From contig JAZUBK010000004.1 of assembly GCA_045638465.1 (NCBI GenBank), forward strand, positions 1-18,013: DNA of 18,013 nt. Reading direction: 5' to 3'. The notes beneath the pieces are model-generated. The model was given only the letters and a program-made list of their open reading frames with translations, searched no databases and was not told the origin of the DNA. Every line of letters begins with the position of its first letter. Position 1 is the stretch's first letter. Source of the DNA: CAKVLS01 sp045638465 (lineage in GTDB: Bacteria > Bacillota > Clostridia > Christensenellales > UBA1242). The position numbers and the translations under genes are program-made. Of the stretch, positions 1 to 7,064 are shown piece after piece.

Positions 1-72
1 AAATAAAAGTCTTGAGAAATCTTAATCATATGCAACCGTAACATATGTCTATTACTGATTAATAAATATATT

Positions 73-106
73 AAAAAAGTAGAGAAGCTTATCTCTACTT
101 TTTTAT
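73..106. terminator. Intrinsic terminator of a gene upstream of the window
   Basis: A 13-bp perfect stem (73-85 pairing with 92-104) encloses a six-base loop and ends in a run of T. The arms are A-rich on one side and T-rich on the other, so it could work in both directions. It lies just before the promoter of the lipoprotein gene and probably ends transcription coming from the left. Bases 1-72 hold no gene I can support. Confidence 0.85.
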
Positions 107-115
107 TATATCTTT

Positions 116-144
116 TTGACATTTTTTTTAGAAAAATATATACT
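116..144 (+). promoter_or_regulatory. Sigma-A-type promoter of the lipoprotein gene
   Basis: A perfect -35 TTGACA (116-121) is followed after 17 bp by TATACT (139-144). The start codon is about 50 bp further on. The preceding terminator isolates this unit, so the lipoprotein gene is probably transcribed alone. Confidence 0.85.
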
Positions 145-195
145 CAAGGTATAAATTTATTTTGTATCTATATTGATGCAAAAAAGGAGAGGAAA

Positions 196-1098
196 ATGAA
201 AAAAATTTTTACAAAAGCTTTAGCAATAGCGTTGGTTTTTGTATGCTTTTTTGCGGTAGGTTGCGGAAGTAACGCAGAGATAAGCAAAAGAGCTATAAAC
301 GCTTGTAAAAAGTATATTGATGACTTAGAAGTTTTACAAACCGAAATTGATTATCATATCGAATATGGTTATGATTATGAATCTGCTTTGGCTGTGGCAC
401 GTCAAGTAGAGGATACTGACTTGTCAAAATTTGGTATTGAATACTCAAATTATAATACCTTTAATTTTTCAGATGGAACAGACAATGGCCACTCTATGTT
501 TTCACCACAAATCTTATATGGTGGGGCAATTGGCGTTTTGATTAACTTAGATAGATATGTTGATTATTTAGATGAAGACAACTTTAGTATTAATACAAAT
601 TACAAATTTTTGTACGACACTGGTGATGAGTTTTTGAGAGTTCGTTTTTCAAATAATACTCTTTACGCTTACGTAGAAAAAGCAGATTATAAAGCTTTGT
701 TTACAATAAAGCTAAAAGATGACAGTACTGATTGGACAAGTGTAGAGAAAAGAGCCGTAGGCACTGAAAATAATGGCATTACAACTTATAACTACAATCA
801 CTATTACTACATAGAAAAAAGCACTGATGATAGCAGGGTATTTAATAGTTGCAGAAATATTTTGTGGAGGAAAGGCTCTACAGCAAGTGGACAAGACCAA
901 ATAGCCGCTTTTGATTTTGAAGAAACTACACAAAAGATGTTATTTGTTGATGAGGCTTTTTATCCAGCGGACCTTACAGAAGGCGTAACAAAAACTTTGT
1001 ATGATTATATGCAACTAAAAGATTTCACAAGTTTTGTAGACTATATTGATACAACTGATGCTATTGCTATAGAAATACCAGAAACTTCTGCTGAATAA
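196..1098 (+). CDS. Predicted lipoprotein of unknown function
   Basis: The 300-residue product begins with a classic lipoprotein signal: MKK, a hydrophobic stretch at about residues 8-20, and a lipobox AVGC with the lipid-carrying Cys at 23. It should be exported, lipid-modified and held on the outer face of the membrane. The mature part is acidic and rich in Tyr, Asp and Asn, with no further hydrophobic segment and no motif I recognise, so the function is unknown. The ATG at 196 is preceded by AGGAGAGG (185-192). Its own promoter lies upstream and a strong terminator follows, which suggests a single-gene unit. It could be a substrate-binding or surface-anchored protein, but nothing in the sequence picks one. 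Confidence 0.85.
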   Translation: MKKIFTKALAIALVFVCFFAVGCGSNAEISKRAINACKKYIDDLEVLQTEIDYHIEYGYDYESALAVARQVEDTDLSKFGIEYSNYNTFNFSDGTDNGHSMFSPQILYGGAIGVLINLDRYVDYLDEDNFSINTNYKFLYDTGDEFLRVRFSNNTLYAYVEKADYKALFTIKLKDDSTDWTSVEKRAVGTENNGITTYNYNHYYYIEKSTDDSRVFNSCRNILWRKGSTASGQDQIAAFDFEETTQKMLFVDEAFYPADLTEGVTKTLYDYMQLKDFTSFVDYIDTTDAIAIEIPETSAE

Positions 1099-1138
1099 TC
1101 TAATGGTTATAAATATAAAAATGTATTTTAATTTTGAT

Positions 1139-1170
1139 AAAACTAGGATTTGTTCCTAGTTTTTTCTTTT
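1139..1170 (+). terminator. Intrinsic terminator after the lipoprotein gene
   Basis: An 8-bp perfect stem (AACTAGGA at 1141-1148 with TCCTAGTT at 1154-1161) has a five-base loop and is followed by a T-rich tail. It sits about 40 bp after the stop codon. Confidence 0.85.
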
Positions 1171-1305
1171 TTGCTTTAAAAAATAAAAATTTTGCATTTT
1201 GGTATATTTCTTTCATAAATATTTGTTATTGCGCAAGATTTTTTGTCATATATTTAGTTGTAAAATTTATGTTTTAATTGTACAATATTTTTGGAGGGCG
1301 AAAGT

Positions 1306-2673
1306 ATGAAATATGATGTATGTATAATTGGCGCAGGTCCTGGGGGTATTTTTTCCGCCTACGAACTTGTAAAAAATAACAAAGATATAAAAGTTGCTGT
1401 TTTTGAGGCTGGTGGCGCCCTAAAAGATAGAAAGTGCCCAATCGATGGCAAAAAGATTACCTCATGTATTGGTTGCAAGAGTTGTAGTATTATGAGTGGT
1501 TTTGGTGGAGCGGGTGCTTTTTCGGACGGGAAGTATAATATAACAAATGATTTTGGTGGAACATTTTTTGAATACGTAGGTAAAGAAAAAGCCATCGAAC
1601 TTATGCGTTATGTTGACGATATAAATATGGAGCACGGCGGAAATGGAACAAAACTGTATTCTACCGCAAACAGTGCATTGAAAAGGGAGTGTATCAAACA
1701 TGACCTTCACTTGCTAGATGCTCAAGTAAGACACTTAGGCACTGATGTAAACTATATTGTTTTGGAAAATATATATAATAGATTAAATGATAGAGTAGAC
1801 TTTTTCTTCAATACTACTGTAGATAGCGTAACCAAGGTGTCAGATGGCTACGAAATTAATTGCAAGGATAAAGTTTATACTTGTACAAATTGTATTGTTT
1901 CTGTAGGTCGTAGCGGCAGCAAATGGATGGAAAAAGTTTGTCGTGACCTTAAAATCAAAACTAAATCAAACAGAGTGGACATTGGTGTTAGGGTAGAACT
2001 TCCAGCACATGTTTTTTCACACATAACAGATGAACTTTATGAAAGCAAAATTGTTTATTGTACCGAAAAGTATGGTGACAAAGTAAGAACATTTTGTATG
2101 AATCCAAAAGGTGTGGTTGTAAACGAAAACACAAACGGAATAATTACTGTAAATGGTCATAGCTATCATGGGGCTGACCTTCAAACAGAAAATACCAACT
2201 TTGCCTTACTTGTTTCAAAACAATTCTCTGAGCCGTTTAAAGACTCTAATGGTTATGGCGAATCTATCGCAAGACTTAGCAATATGCTAGGCGGTGGCGT
2301 TTTGGTTCAAAGATTCGGTGACCTTATCCGTGGTAGACGCTCTACAATGTCACGCATGAGAGATGCCTTCATTACTCCAACTCTCAAAGCAACACCTGGT
2401 GATTTGAGTTTGGTTTTGCCAAAGAGAATATTAGACGGAATAATTGAAATGATATATGCTTTGGACAAAATCGCCCCAGGAACAGCAAATGACGATACGT
2501 TACTATATGGGGTAGAGGTAAAATTCTATAATATGGAAGTAGAGGTAGACAAAAACCTAGAAACTTGCCACAAAGGTCTATTTATTATTGGTGATGGTAG
2601 TGGTATTACACACTCTCTATCTCATGCATCTGCTAGTGGTGTACATGTTGCAAGGGCTATACTAAATATTTAG
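1306..2673 (+). CDS. FAD-dependent dehydrogenase, COG2509 type
   Basis: The 455-residue product is a two-dinucleotide-binding-fold flavoprotein. It has an N-terminal beta strand and GAGPGG (residues 9-14) for FAD, an acidic residue ending the second strand (VFEAG, about 31-35), and a C-terminal LFIIGDGSG motif near 425-433 that closes the FAD site. A four-cysteine cluster at 44, 54, 57 and 60 precedes a Gly-rich GFGGAGAFSDGKY segment typical of the COG2509 'uncharacterized FAD-dependent dehydrogenase' group; the substrate is unknown. A TTG at 1291 opens the same frame, but GGAGGG at 1293-1298 lies inside that extension, 7 bases before ATG 1306, so 1306 is the start. No clear promoter was found upstream. 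The deoxyribosyltransferase-like gene follows after 27 bases and is probably co-transcribed. Confidence 0.88.
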   Translation: MKYDVCIIGAGPGGIFSAYELVKNNKDIKVAVFEAGGALKDRKCPIDGKKITSCIGCKSCSIMSGFGGAGAFSDGKYNITNDFGGTFFEYVGKEKAIELMRYVDDINMEHGGNGTKLYSTANSALKRECIKHDLHLLDAQVRHLGTDVNYIVLENIYNRLNDRVDFFFNTTVDSVTKVSDGYEINCKDKVYTCTNCIVSVGRSGSKWMEKVCRDLKIKTKSNRVDIGVRVELPAHVFSHITDELYESKIVYCTEKYGDKVRTFCMNPKGVVVNENTNGIITVNGHSYHGADLQTENTNFALLVSKQFSEPFKDSNGYGESIARLSNMLGGGVLVQRFGDLIRGRRSTMSRMRDAFITPTLKATPGDLSLVLPKRILDGIIEMIYALDKIAPGTANDDTLLYGVEVKFYNMEVEVDKNLETCHKGLFIIGDGSGITHSLSHASASGVHVARAILNI

Positions 2674-2700
2674 AACAATGTTTTTGATAAGGATAAAATT

Positions 2701-3021
2701 ATGGTAGGAAAATACAAAGTAATAACTCTATGCGGAAGTACAAAATTTAAAGATGACTTTATAAGAGAGCAAAAGCGCCTATCGTTAGAGGGAAATATAA
2801 TTATTTCTGTTGGTATGTTTGGCCATAGCGGAGATAATGAAGTGTGGGATAACGACACAAAAGAGATGCTTGATGATATGCACAAAAGAAAAATAGATAT
2901 GTCTGACGAAATCTTTGTTATAAACAAAGACGGATATATCGGCTCATCTACAAAGTCGGAAATAGAATATGCTATAGCTCATGGAAAAAAAGTAAATTAT
3001 ATGGAAAGCATAGACAAATAA
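2701..3021 (+). CDS. Nucleoside 2-deoxyribosyltransferase-like small protein
   Basis: The 106-residue protein has the outline of the nucleoside 2-deoxyribosyltransferase superfamily: a first beta strand ending in LCGST (residues 10-14), a helical segment, a DMHKRKIDMSDEIFVIN stretch (59-75), and a YIGSSTKSEIEYA segment (79-91) like the substrate-binding and catalytic-Glu helix. It is shorter than classical enzymes of about 150 residues. Related small Rossmann-like proteins are common in clostridia and their phages and are mostly uncharacterised. Base exchange on deoxynucleosides or hydrolysis of a nucleotide is therefore inference. The ATG at 2701 has AAGGA (2689-2693) at good spacing. It follows the FAD dehydrogenase closely and ends at a strong terminator. 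Confidence 0.75.
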   Translation: MVGKYKVITLCGSTKFKDDFIREQKRLSLEGNIIISVGMFGHSGDNEVWDNDTKEMLDDMHKRKIDMSDEIFVINKDGYIGSSTKSEIEYAIAHGKKVNYMESIDK

Positions 3022-3028
3022 AAAGCAA

Positions 3029-3060
3029 AAATACCAAGTAATTTCACTTGGTATTTTTTT
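3029..3060. terminator. Bidirectional terminator between convergent units
   Basis: An 11-bp perfect stem (3029-3039 with 3046-3056) has a six-base loop. T-runs follow it on the plus strand and also on the minus strand. It ends the plus-strand 1306-3021 unit and can also end the minus-strand operon whose last gene stops at 3138. Confidence 0.88.
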
Positions 3061-3086
3061 ATGTAATATTATAGATTTTTTTGTTT

Positions 3087-3128
3087 GGTTTTATTAGGTT
3101 TTTTATCGGTTTTTATTAGGATTTTATA
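3087..3128. repeat. Two imperfect tandem copies of a 21-base T-rich unit
   Basis: Units at 3087-3107 and 3108-3128 both begin GGTTTT and contain TTATTAGG followed by a T-rich run. They lie in the 3' untranslated region of the minus-strand operon. The low complexity of the sequence means this may be chance. Confidence 0.4.
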
Positions 3129-3137
3129 ATGTTGTGT

Positions 3138-3710
3138 TTATAAATCGTATAACAATTTACGATATTCATAATCTTTCTTTTTTTTGAGTAGTTTTTCTTC
3201 TTCGTGTAGTTGATTTATGGTGCGAAACTTTCTTTTTTCATACCAAGTTTGCAAGTTTAAAAATTCTTTGCTTTTTAAGTATTCATTGGATTTTACTTCT
3301 CGGTTAATTTTCATAATATGTGAAAATAAATAAATATACAAAGATGATTGATCTTGGCATGTTAGGGTGATAACAATATAGTTGTTGTTGTCGGAATATA
3401 TCAGCTCTTTTTCATCACGATCATCAAATGTCCTTAGATAAAATTTATAACTTTTGCCAGACGCAAGTGCTTTTCTGCGTTTTTTGTGATGGTCGGGTGA
3501 ATTTATAAAGTAAGTGCCATAATATTCATTAATAGCATAGAACAAATCATCAACTTTATCTTCGGTTAGCTCAAAGGAACAAGACATTTTTTCATCTAGT
3601 GATTGTATTACAAGCATTAAAGAATTAAGCCTTCTTTCTACACGAAAGATATGTTTTGATGTTTCAAGATATCCATTTGTGTCAAAAAGTCTAAACAAAT
3701 TAGTTCTCAT
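3138..3710 (-). CDS. Hypothetical protein, last gene of a three-gene operon
   Basis: I do not recognise this 190-residue protein. It has no signal peptide or membrane span. The N-terminal 65 residues and the middle (about 88-130) look like beta-strand-rich units followed by a helix. The C-terminal 40 residues are highly charged, with EEEKLLKKKKDYEYRK suggesting a basic helix or coiled coil. The gene lies only 4 bases after its neighbour, and its Shine-Dalgarno AGGTGA (3720-3715) includes that neighbour's TGA stop, so translation is probably coupled. The pattern 'charged strand, then a Thr/Asp-rich turn and a hydrophobic helix' also occurs in the upstream neighbour, which hints that the two may share a fold; this is inference only. 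Confidence 0.75.
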   Translation of the reverse strand: MRTNLFRLFDTNGYLETSKHIFRVERRLNSLMLVIQSLDEKMSCSFELTEDKVDDLFYAINEYYGTYFINSPDHHKKRRKALASGKSYKFYLRTFDDRDEKELIYSDNNNYIVITLTCQDQSSLYIYLFSHIMKINREVKSNEYLKSKEFLNLQTWYEKRKFRTINQLHEEEKLLKKKKDYEYRKLLYDL

Positions 3711-3714
3711 ATTT

Positions 3715-4071
3715 TCACCTGCGCTTGTTTTTTAGTATTGTTTGCAAAATAATACAAAACTCATCAAAAGTAATGTTAAGGGTATTTTTTGTATCTTCTT
3801 TATCTGTTATTTCTAATGTGCAATTTTGGTCTGCAAAGAAAGTTACCCTTAGGCTTTTTTCACCGACCTTGCAATAACTAGAGCAAAATATTGTTTTCTT
3901 TGCAATATCTTCTTCTGTAATTACAAGTTTTGCATGGTTTGACATTTCAAAAAACCTTATTAAAATTTGAATGGTCTTATCTGTTTCGTCTTGGTCTTTT
4001 AGAGTAAAATTAGCACTTATTCCGTTGTTATCTGTGATAAATAGGGTGTCATTTTTAAAAGTTACTTCCAT
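3715..4071 (-). CDS. Hypothetical protein, middle gene of a three-gene operon
   Basis: The 118-residue soluble protein has no recognised domain. Two similar halves can be seen: strand-rich VTFKNDTLFITD near the start and LRVTFFADQNCTLEITD near 75-90, each followed by Asp/Thr and a hydrophobic helix (TIQILIRFFEM and FCIILQTILKN). This suggests an internal duplication of a small alpha/beta unit. AAGGAGAT (4083-4076) supports the ATG at 4071. It lies 31 bases after the membrane-protein gene and 4 bases before the next gene. Confidence 0.75.
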   Translation of the reverse strand: MEVTFKNDTLFITDNNGISANFTLKDQDETDKTIQILIRFFEMSNHAKLVITEEDIAKKTIFCSSYCKVGEKSLRVTFFADQNCTLEITDKEDTKNTLNITFDEFCIILQTILKNKRR

Positions 4072-4102
4072 AAATATCTCCTTATATTTTTTGTTGTGTT
4101 AG

Positions 4103-4450
4103 TTAGTCTTTGCCTAGTGTGTCGTTGTCAGAATTATTTTCTTGCGTTTTTGACGGATCTTTTTGGGTTTGAGTGTTTTGCTTCGTTGTGTTTTGGTTTG
4201 TTTCTTTCTTTTCGCCCATTATTGCTTTGGCGATAAAGTAATACAAAACTGCTGGTGCAAATCCTGCTGTGCCTACGGCATCTGAGCCGCTAAGAGCCCT
4301 GATCAATACAAAAAGTGCTGCGCAAACTATAGCATTAATCAGTGAGTATTTTTTTGCTTTTTCTTCGGCAATTTTTCCATTATACATATAATATATAGTA
4401 GGGAATAGCAAATACACAAAAACAGTTATTATCAAATAAACAAATATCAT
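4103..4450 (-). CDS. Small membrane protein of unknown function, first gene of the operon
   Basis: The 115-residue protein has an N-terminal membrane segment (about residues 2-22), a short charged loop (GKIAEEKAKK), and one or two further hydrophobic stretches (about 36-53 and 60-76). A hydrophilic tail of about 35 residues follows, rich in Asn, Gln, Thr and Lys. No cleavable signal is evident, so it should stay in the cytoplasmic membrane. GAGGAGG (4462-4456) precedes ATG 4450. Its promoter region is a 35-bp element that recurs almost unchanged before the gene starting at 8748. With two soluble unknown proteins downstream it may form a membrane-linked complex, which is inference from context alone. 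Confidence 0.78.
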   Translation of the reverse strand: MIFVYLIITVFVYLLFPTIYYMYNGKIAEEKAKKYSLINAIVCAALFVLIRALSGSDAVGTAGFAPAVLYYFIAKAIMGEKKETNQNTTKQNTQTQKDPSKTQENNSDNDTLGKD

Positions 4451-4468
4451 ATAAACCTCCTCTATTAA

Positions 4469-4503
4469 TATTATAGCAATTAGATGTGGTCAAAACTTTC
4501 CCA
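4469..4503 (-). promoter_or_regulatory. Extended -10 promoter with conserved upstream element, copy 1
   Basis: Read on the minus strand, a consensus extended -10 TGCTATAAT (4478-4470) is preceded by AGTTTTGACCA (4497-4487). A near-copy with 30 of 35 identical positions lies at 8806-8840 in the same orientation to its gene. The TTGACC sits only 12 bp from the -10, too close for a normal -35, so it may be an activator or repressor site with the extended -10 carrying promoter strength. Confidence 0.6.
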
Positions 4504-4532
4504 CCCTAGAAAATTTTTTTAGTAAATCCTTT

Positions 4533-4561
4533 TTGATGGATAAAGACCACTGTGTTATAAT
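4533..4561 (+). promoter_or_regulatory. Promoter of the SUKH-like gene
   Basis: TTGATG (4533-4538) is followed after 17 bp by TATAAT (4556-4561), with an extended -10 TG at 4553-4554. It overlaps a longer upstream reading of the next gene and so helps fix that gene's start at 4584. Confidence 0.75.
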
Positions 4562-4583
4562 GTTTTTAAGAGGAGAAAAACTT

Positions 4584-5030
4584 ATGAATTTGCCAGAAAA
4601 AATATTTGCCTTTGACCAAAAGGTTTTTAGATTCGGAAGTCCTGATGATTTTGTAATGTGTACAAAAGAAGATTTTGACGGTGCACAAGTTGGTTTTCGT
4701 ATTAATGATGATGGAGAAACTATCAAAGATTGGGTGGGGGATAACTTTTTTGTAATAGGTACAAATGAATGTTGCGGAGATCCAATATTGGTAGACGTGT
4801 CAAAAGAAGATTTGCCGATATATTTTTTGGCACATGATGATTGGAATTTACAATTCAAAATCGCAGAATCAATAGATATCTTTTATGAAATTTTGGAACT
4901 TATGGACGGCAGAGATTTTGCCGATAGAGAAACTGCTGATAAGGTGATAAAAACTATCTATGATATTACGCCTGATTGCGGGGATTATTGGGAAGATTTG
5001 ATTAATGGTATATATGAATTTTTAAATTAA
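4584..5030 (+). CDS. SMI1/KNR4 (SUKH)-like protein
   Basis: The 148-residue acidic protein resembles the SUKH superfamily: an N-terminal region with a Gly-containing turn, then DNFFVIGTNECCGDPILVDV (about 53-72), which matches the family's 'F-x-I-G-x-x-x-x-G-D-x-I-x-x-D' core, then a strand (PIYFLAHDDW) and a C-terminal helix (IAESIDIFYEIL). SUKH proteins are often immunity proteins against contact-delivered toxins, but many are stand-alone and unassigned. No toxin gene lies next to this one. The frame also opens at TTG 4533, inside the promoter. ATG 4584, with AGGAG at 4571-4575, is the proper start. There is no terminator before the gpsA promoter. Confidence 0.65.
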   Translation: MNLPEKIFAFDQKVFRFGSPDDFVMCTKEDFDGAQVGFRINDDGETIKDWVGDNFFVIGTNECCGDPILVDVSKEDLPIYFLAHDDWNLQFKIAESIDIFYEILELMDGRDFADRETADKVIKTIYDITPDCGDYWEDLINGIYEFLN

Positions 5031-5034
5031 TCTT

Positions 5035-5062
5035 TTGACAATGATATTTAATTTGTTATAAT
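5035..5062 (+). promoter_or_regulatory. Promoter of gpsA
   Basis: A perfect TTGACA (5035-5040) and TATAAT (5057-5062) are separated by 16 bp, with an extended -10 TG at 5054-5055. The -35 starts five bases after the stop codon of the preceding gene. Confidence 0.85.
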
Positions 5063-5093
5063 AAATTATTAATAAAAAAAAGGAAGAAAAAAT

Positions 5094-6062
5094 ATGAACT
5101 ACACAATACTTGGTTGCGGAAGATGGGGAAGTTTCATCGCTTGGTATCTAGACAAAAATGGACATAAAGTAACTACATGGGGTATAGAGAGTGACCCTTA
5201 TGTTGTTGACTTTTTCAAAACAAGGAAAAACTCTTATGTTGAGTTTCCAGAAAGTATAGAACTAACTAACGACCTGGCATATGCTCTAAAGCAAAATGAC
5301 AACGTTATAATTTCTATTAGTTCTCAAGCACTTCGTGGGCTTATGAAATCTGTGTCTCAAATAGATGGTTATAAAGATAAAAATTATATTATTTGTATGA
5401 AAGGCATAGAAGAGACTACGGGTAGTAGACTCTCTGAGGTTATAGCCTCTGCAGGTGTTGATAAAAACAATATCGCAACTTGGGTTGGACCTGGTCATAT
5501 ACAAGAGTTTACAAGAGGTGTACCTGGCGTTATGATAGTAGACTCATTTAACAAAGATTTGTCTGCAAAACTAGTAAACGACCTAAAAAGTGACCTTATT
5601 AGATATTACCAAGGCAATGATATGATAGGTACAGAAATTGGCGCTGCAGCAAAGAACGTTATGGGTATTGCTGCTGGTATGCTAGATGGTGCAGATATAT
5701 CATCTCTAAAAGGTGCTCTTATGGCAAGGGGTACTAGAGAAATTGCAAGACTTATTAAAGCTGTCGGTGGTAGTGAACTTTCTGCATATGGTTTGTGTCA
5801 CTTAGGTGATTATGAGGCGACATTGTTTAGTTTGCATTCACACAATAGAAAGTTTGGTGAATTATTTGTAAAGGGTGAAAAGTTTGATAAACTAGCCGAA
5901 GGTGTGGCTACTGCAAAAGCATTACTAAAACTTGCCGAAAAGTACAATGTTGATTTACCTATAACAAAAATTGTTAGCGAAATAATAGATGGAAACAAAG
6001 ATACAAAAGAAGCTTTGATGGACTTATTTGCAAGACCAAATAAAGAAGAATTTTATTGTTAA
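5094..6062 (+). CDS. gpsA: Glycerol-3-phosphate dehydrogenase (NAD(P)+)
   Basis: The enzyme reduces dihydroxyacetone phosphate to sn-glycerol 3-phosphate in the cytosol, supplying the backbone for phospholipid synthesis. The 322-residue product has the N-terminal Rossmann motif GCGRWG (7-12), a Lys in CMKGIE (about 103), the GPGHIQEFTRGVPG segment (132-145, family version GPSFAxExxxGxPT), the catalytic Lys in AAAKNVMGIAAG (187), and the C-terminal LGDYEATLFSLHSHNRKFG block (238-255) with the substrate-binding Asn-Arg pair (251-252). Length is normal to slightly short. Two segments differ from the usual form: GPGHIQ in place of GPSFA and GDYEATLFS in place of GDLxxTC, suggesting a divergent branch. 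GGAAG precedes ATG 5094, and its own promoter and terminator flank it. Confidence 0.9.
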   Translation: MNYTILGCGRWGSFIAWYLDKNGHKVTTWGIESDPYVVDFFKTRKNSYVEFPESIELTNDLAYALKQNDNVIISISSQALRGLMKSVSQIDGYKDKNYIICMKGIEETTGSRLSEVIASAGVDKNNIATWVGPGHIQEFTRGVPGVMIVDSFNKDLSAKLVNDLKSDLIRYYQGNDMIGTEIGAAAKNVMGIAAGMLDGADISSLKGALMARGTREIARLIKAVGGSELSAYGLCHLGDYEATLFSLHSHNRKFGELFVKGEKFDKLAEGVATAKALLKLAEKYNVDLPITKIVSEIIDGNKDTKEALMDLFARPNKEEFYC

Positions 6063-6112
6063 AATGTTTTTTGGTTAAATAATACTCAAAAAAAATTAAT
6101 AAAATTACAAAC

Positions 6113-6145
6113 AAAAAAGTTAGAAAGTACTTTCTAACTTTTTTT
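6113..6145. terminator. Bidirectional terminator between gpsA and the NUDIX gene
   Basis: A perfect 20-bp palindrome (6119-6138) is flanked by an A-run and a T-run, so it works on both strands. A second hairpin, TGCAGTTT (6150-6157) with AAACTGCA (6162-6169), lies beside it and would fold first in transcripts coming from the minus-strand NUDIX gene. Confidence 0.9.
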
Positions 6146-6194
6146 GTTTTGCAGTTTTAGTAAACTGCATATAAAAAGGGGGTAGGGATAAGGA

Positions 6195-6713
6195 TTAATC
6201 TAAGATTATTCCGTATTGGTTTTTTAGGTCGAACAAACTTAGTATAAAAGACTCGACATATGGTAAAAACTTACCATTATCAAAAAGTTTTTTTATATCG
6301 TCTTTTGAGGCCCATTTTACATCTTGCACCTCGTCTTCTTGTAAGGTAAGAGTTGTAGGGTCAAGGTCTAGGCTTAAAAAGTAATAATCATCAAAGCCCT
6401 TTTCGAAGTTTATAGTAAGGTGTGGTCTTATTTTTTCAAAATTAACATTGATGCCAAGTTCTTCAAATAGTTCTCTAGTTGCACTTTCGCTGCTGCTTTC
6501 TCCGGCAACCACATTGCCACCTGCAGTTATATCCCACATATCTGGCCATAGCTTTTTGCAACTGGCTCTTTGTTGAATTAGCATTTCTCCTTTTGTATTA
6601 AAAATACAAATATGAACAACAGTGCGGTGTTCTCCGTCTTGAAGTTTTGTGCCTCTAGGATAAGATTTGTTCATAAAGACACGGTTTTTGTCATAAACGT
6701 CAAATTGTTCCAT
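6195..6713 (-). CDS. NUDIX hydrolase
   Basis: The 172-residue protein contains a complete NUDIX box: G66, E72, R80-E81-L82, E84-E85 and G87, fitting GX5EX7REUXEEXGU. The two paired Glu residues bind the divalent metal. The N-terminal part (VYDKNRVFMNKSYPRGTKLQDGEHRTVVHICIFN) and the DEVQDVKWAS segment resemble the isopentenyl-diphosphate-isomerase-like/YfcD branch of NUDIX proteins. It should cleave a nucleoside-diphosphate-linked compound, but the substrate cannot be read from the sequence. ATG 6713 has GGAG (6724-6721) at 7 bases. A possible extended -10 (TGCTATAAC, 6745-6737) lies upstream without a good -35. It shares a bidirectional terminator with gpsA. Confidence 0.88.
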   Translation of the reverse strand: MEQFDVYDKNRVFMNKSYPRGTKLQDGEHRTVVHICIFNTKGEMLIQQRASCKKLWPDMWDITAGGNVVAGESSSESATRELFEELGINVNFEKIRPHLTINFEKGFDDYYFLSLDLDPTTLTLQEDEVQDVKWASKDDIKKLFDNGKFLPYVESFILSLFDLKNQYGIILD

Positions 6714-6812
6714 AACTTTTCTCCTATGATATATTTGTTATAGCATAGTTTTTGTTTTTTATCTATTGAAACAAACAAAATATTTTTATACAAAACAAAA
6801 GTTGTATAGCTT

Positions 6813-7064
6813 TTAGATAAAACTTTTCTTTGGGGCGGTTTCGTCTATATAACAACCTCCACCAGGAAGCTTTATGATAGGGTAGCCAAACTCTATAAGG
6901 TATTCGACATTTCTTCCGACAGTTTTTCGGTCACAAGGTATGCCAAGGTTTTTTAAAACTTTGGCAATATTTGTAAAGGTAATTGGTTTTTCTTTGCAAG
7001 AGCCTTTTTCTATCATTTTTAACACATATAAAATAATTGTCTTTTTTGCTATTTGTTTGTTCAT
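6813..7064 (-). CDS. Small winged helix-turn-helix protein
   Basis: The 83-residue protein resembles the N-terminal DNA-binding domain of WYL/DeoR-type regulators: helix KKTIILYVLKMIEKG, then TFTNIAKVLKNLGIPCDRKTVGRNVEYLIEFGYPI (about 28-64) with the 'I-x-cD-RKTVxRxxxxL' recognition-helix pattern, then a Gly-rich wing (LPGGGCYID). The effector-sensing WYL domain is absent, so it is either a stand-alone DNA binder or a truncated regulator. Its ATG overlaps the TGA of the amidohydrolase gene by four bases (ATGA), so the two are translationally coupled and probably share the S-box control. No strong terminator follows. Confidence 0.78.
   Translation of the reverse strand: MNKQIAKKTIILYVLKMIEKGSCKEKPITFTNIAKVLKNLGIPCDRKTVGRNVEYLIEFGYPIIKLPGGGCYIDETAPKKSFI

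Noticed and set aside
1..41. Possible C-terminal end of an upstream gene (a frame ending in TAA at 39-41)
   Set aside because: Only about a dozen codons are visible with no recognisable motif.
1291..1305. Upstream TTG start for the FAD dehydrogenase
   Set aside because: The bases form the ribosome site GGAGGG for ATG 1306.
4533..4583. Longer N terminus of the SUKH-like protein from TTG 4533
   Set aside because: This stretch is the gene's own -35/-10 promoter and ribosome site; ATG 4584 is properly spaced.
6787..6808. TATACAA/TTGTATA inverted repeat after the winged-helix gene as a terminator
   Set aside because: On the minus strand the hairpin is followed by A-rich sequence, not a T-run.
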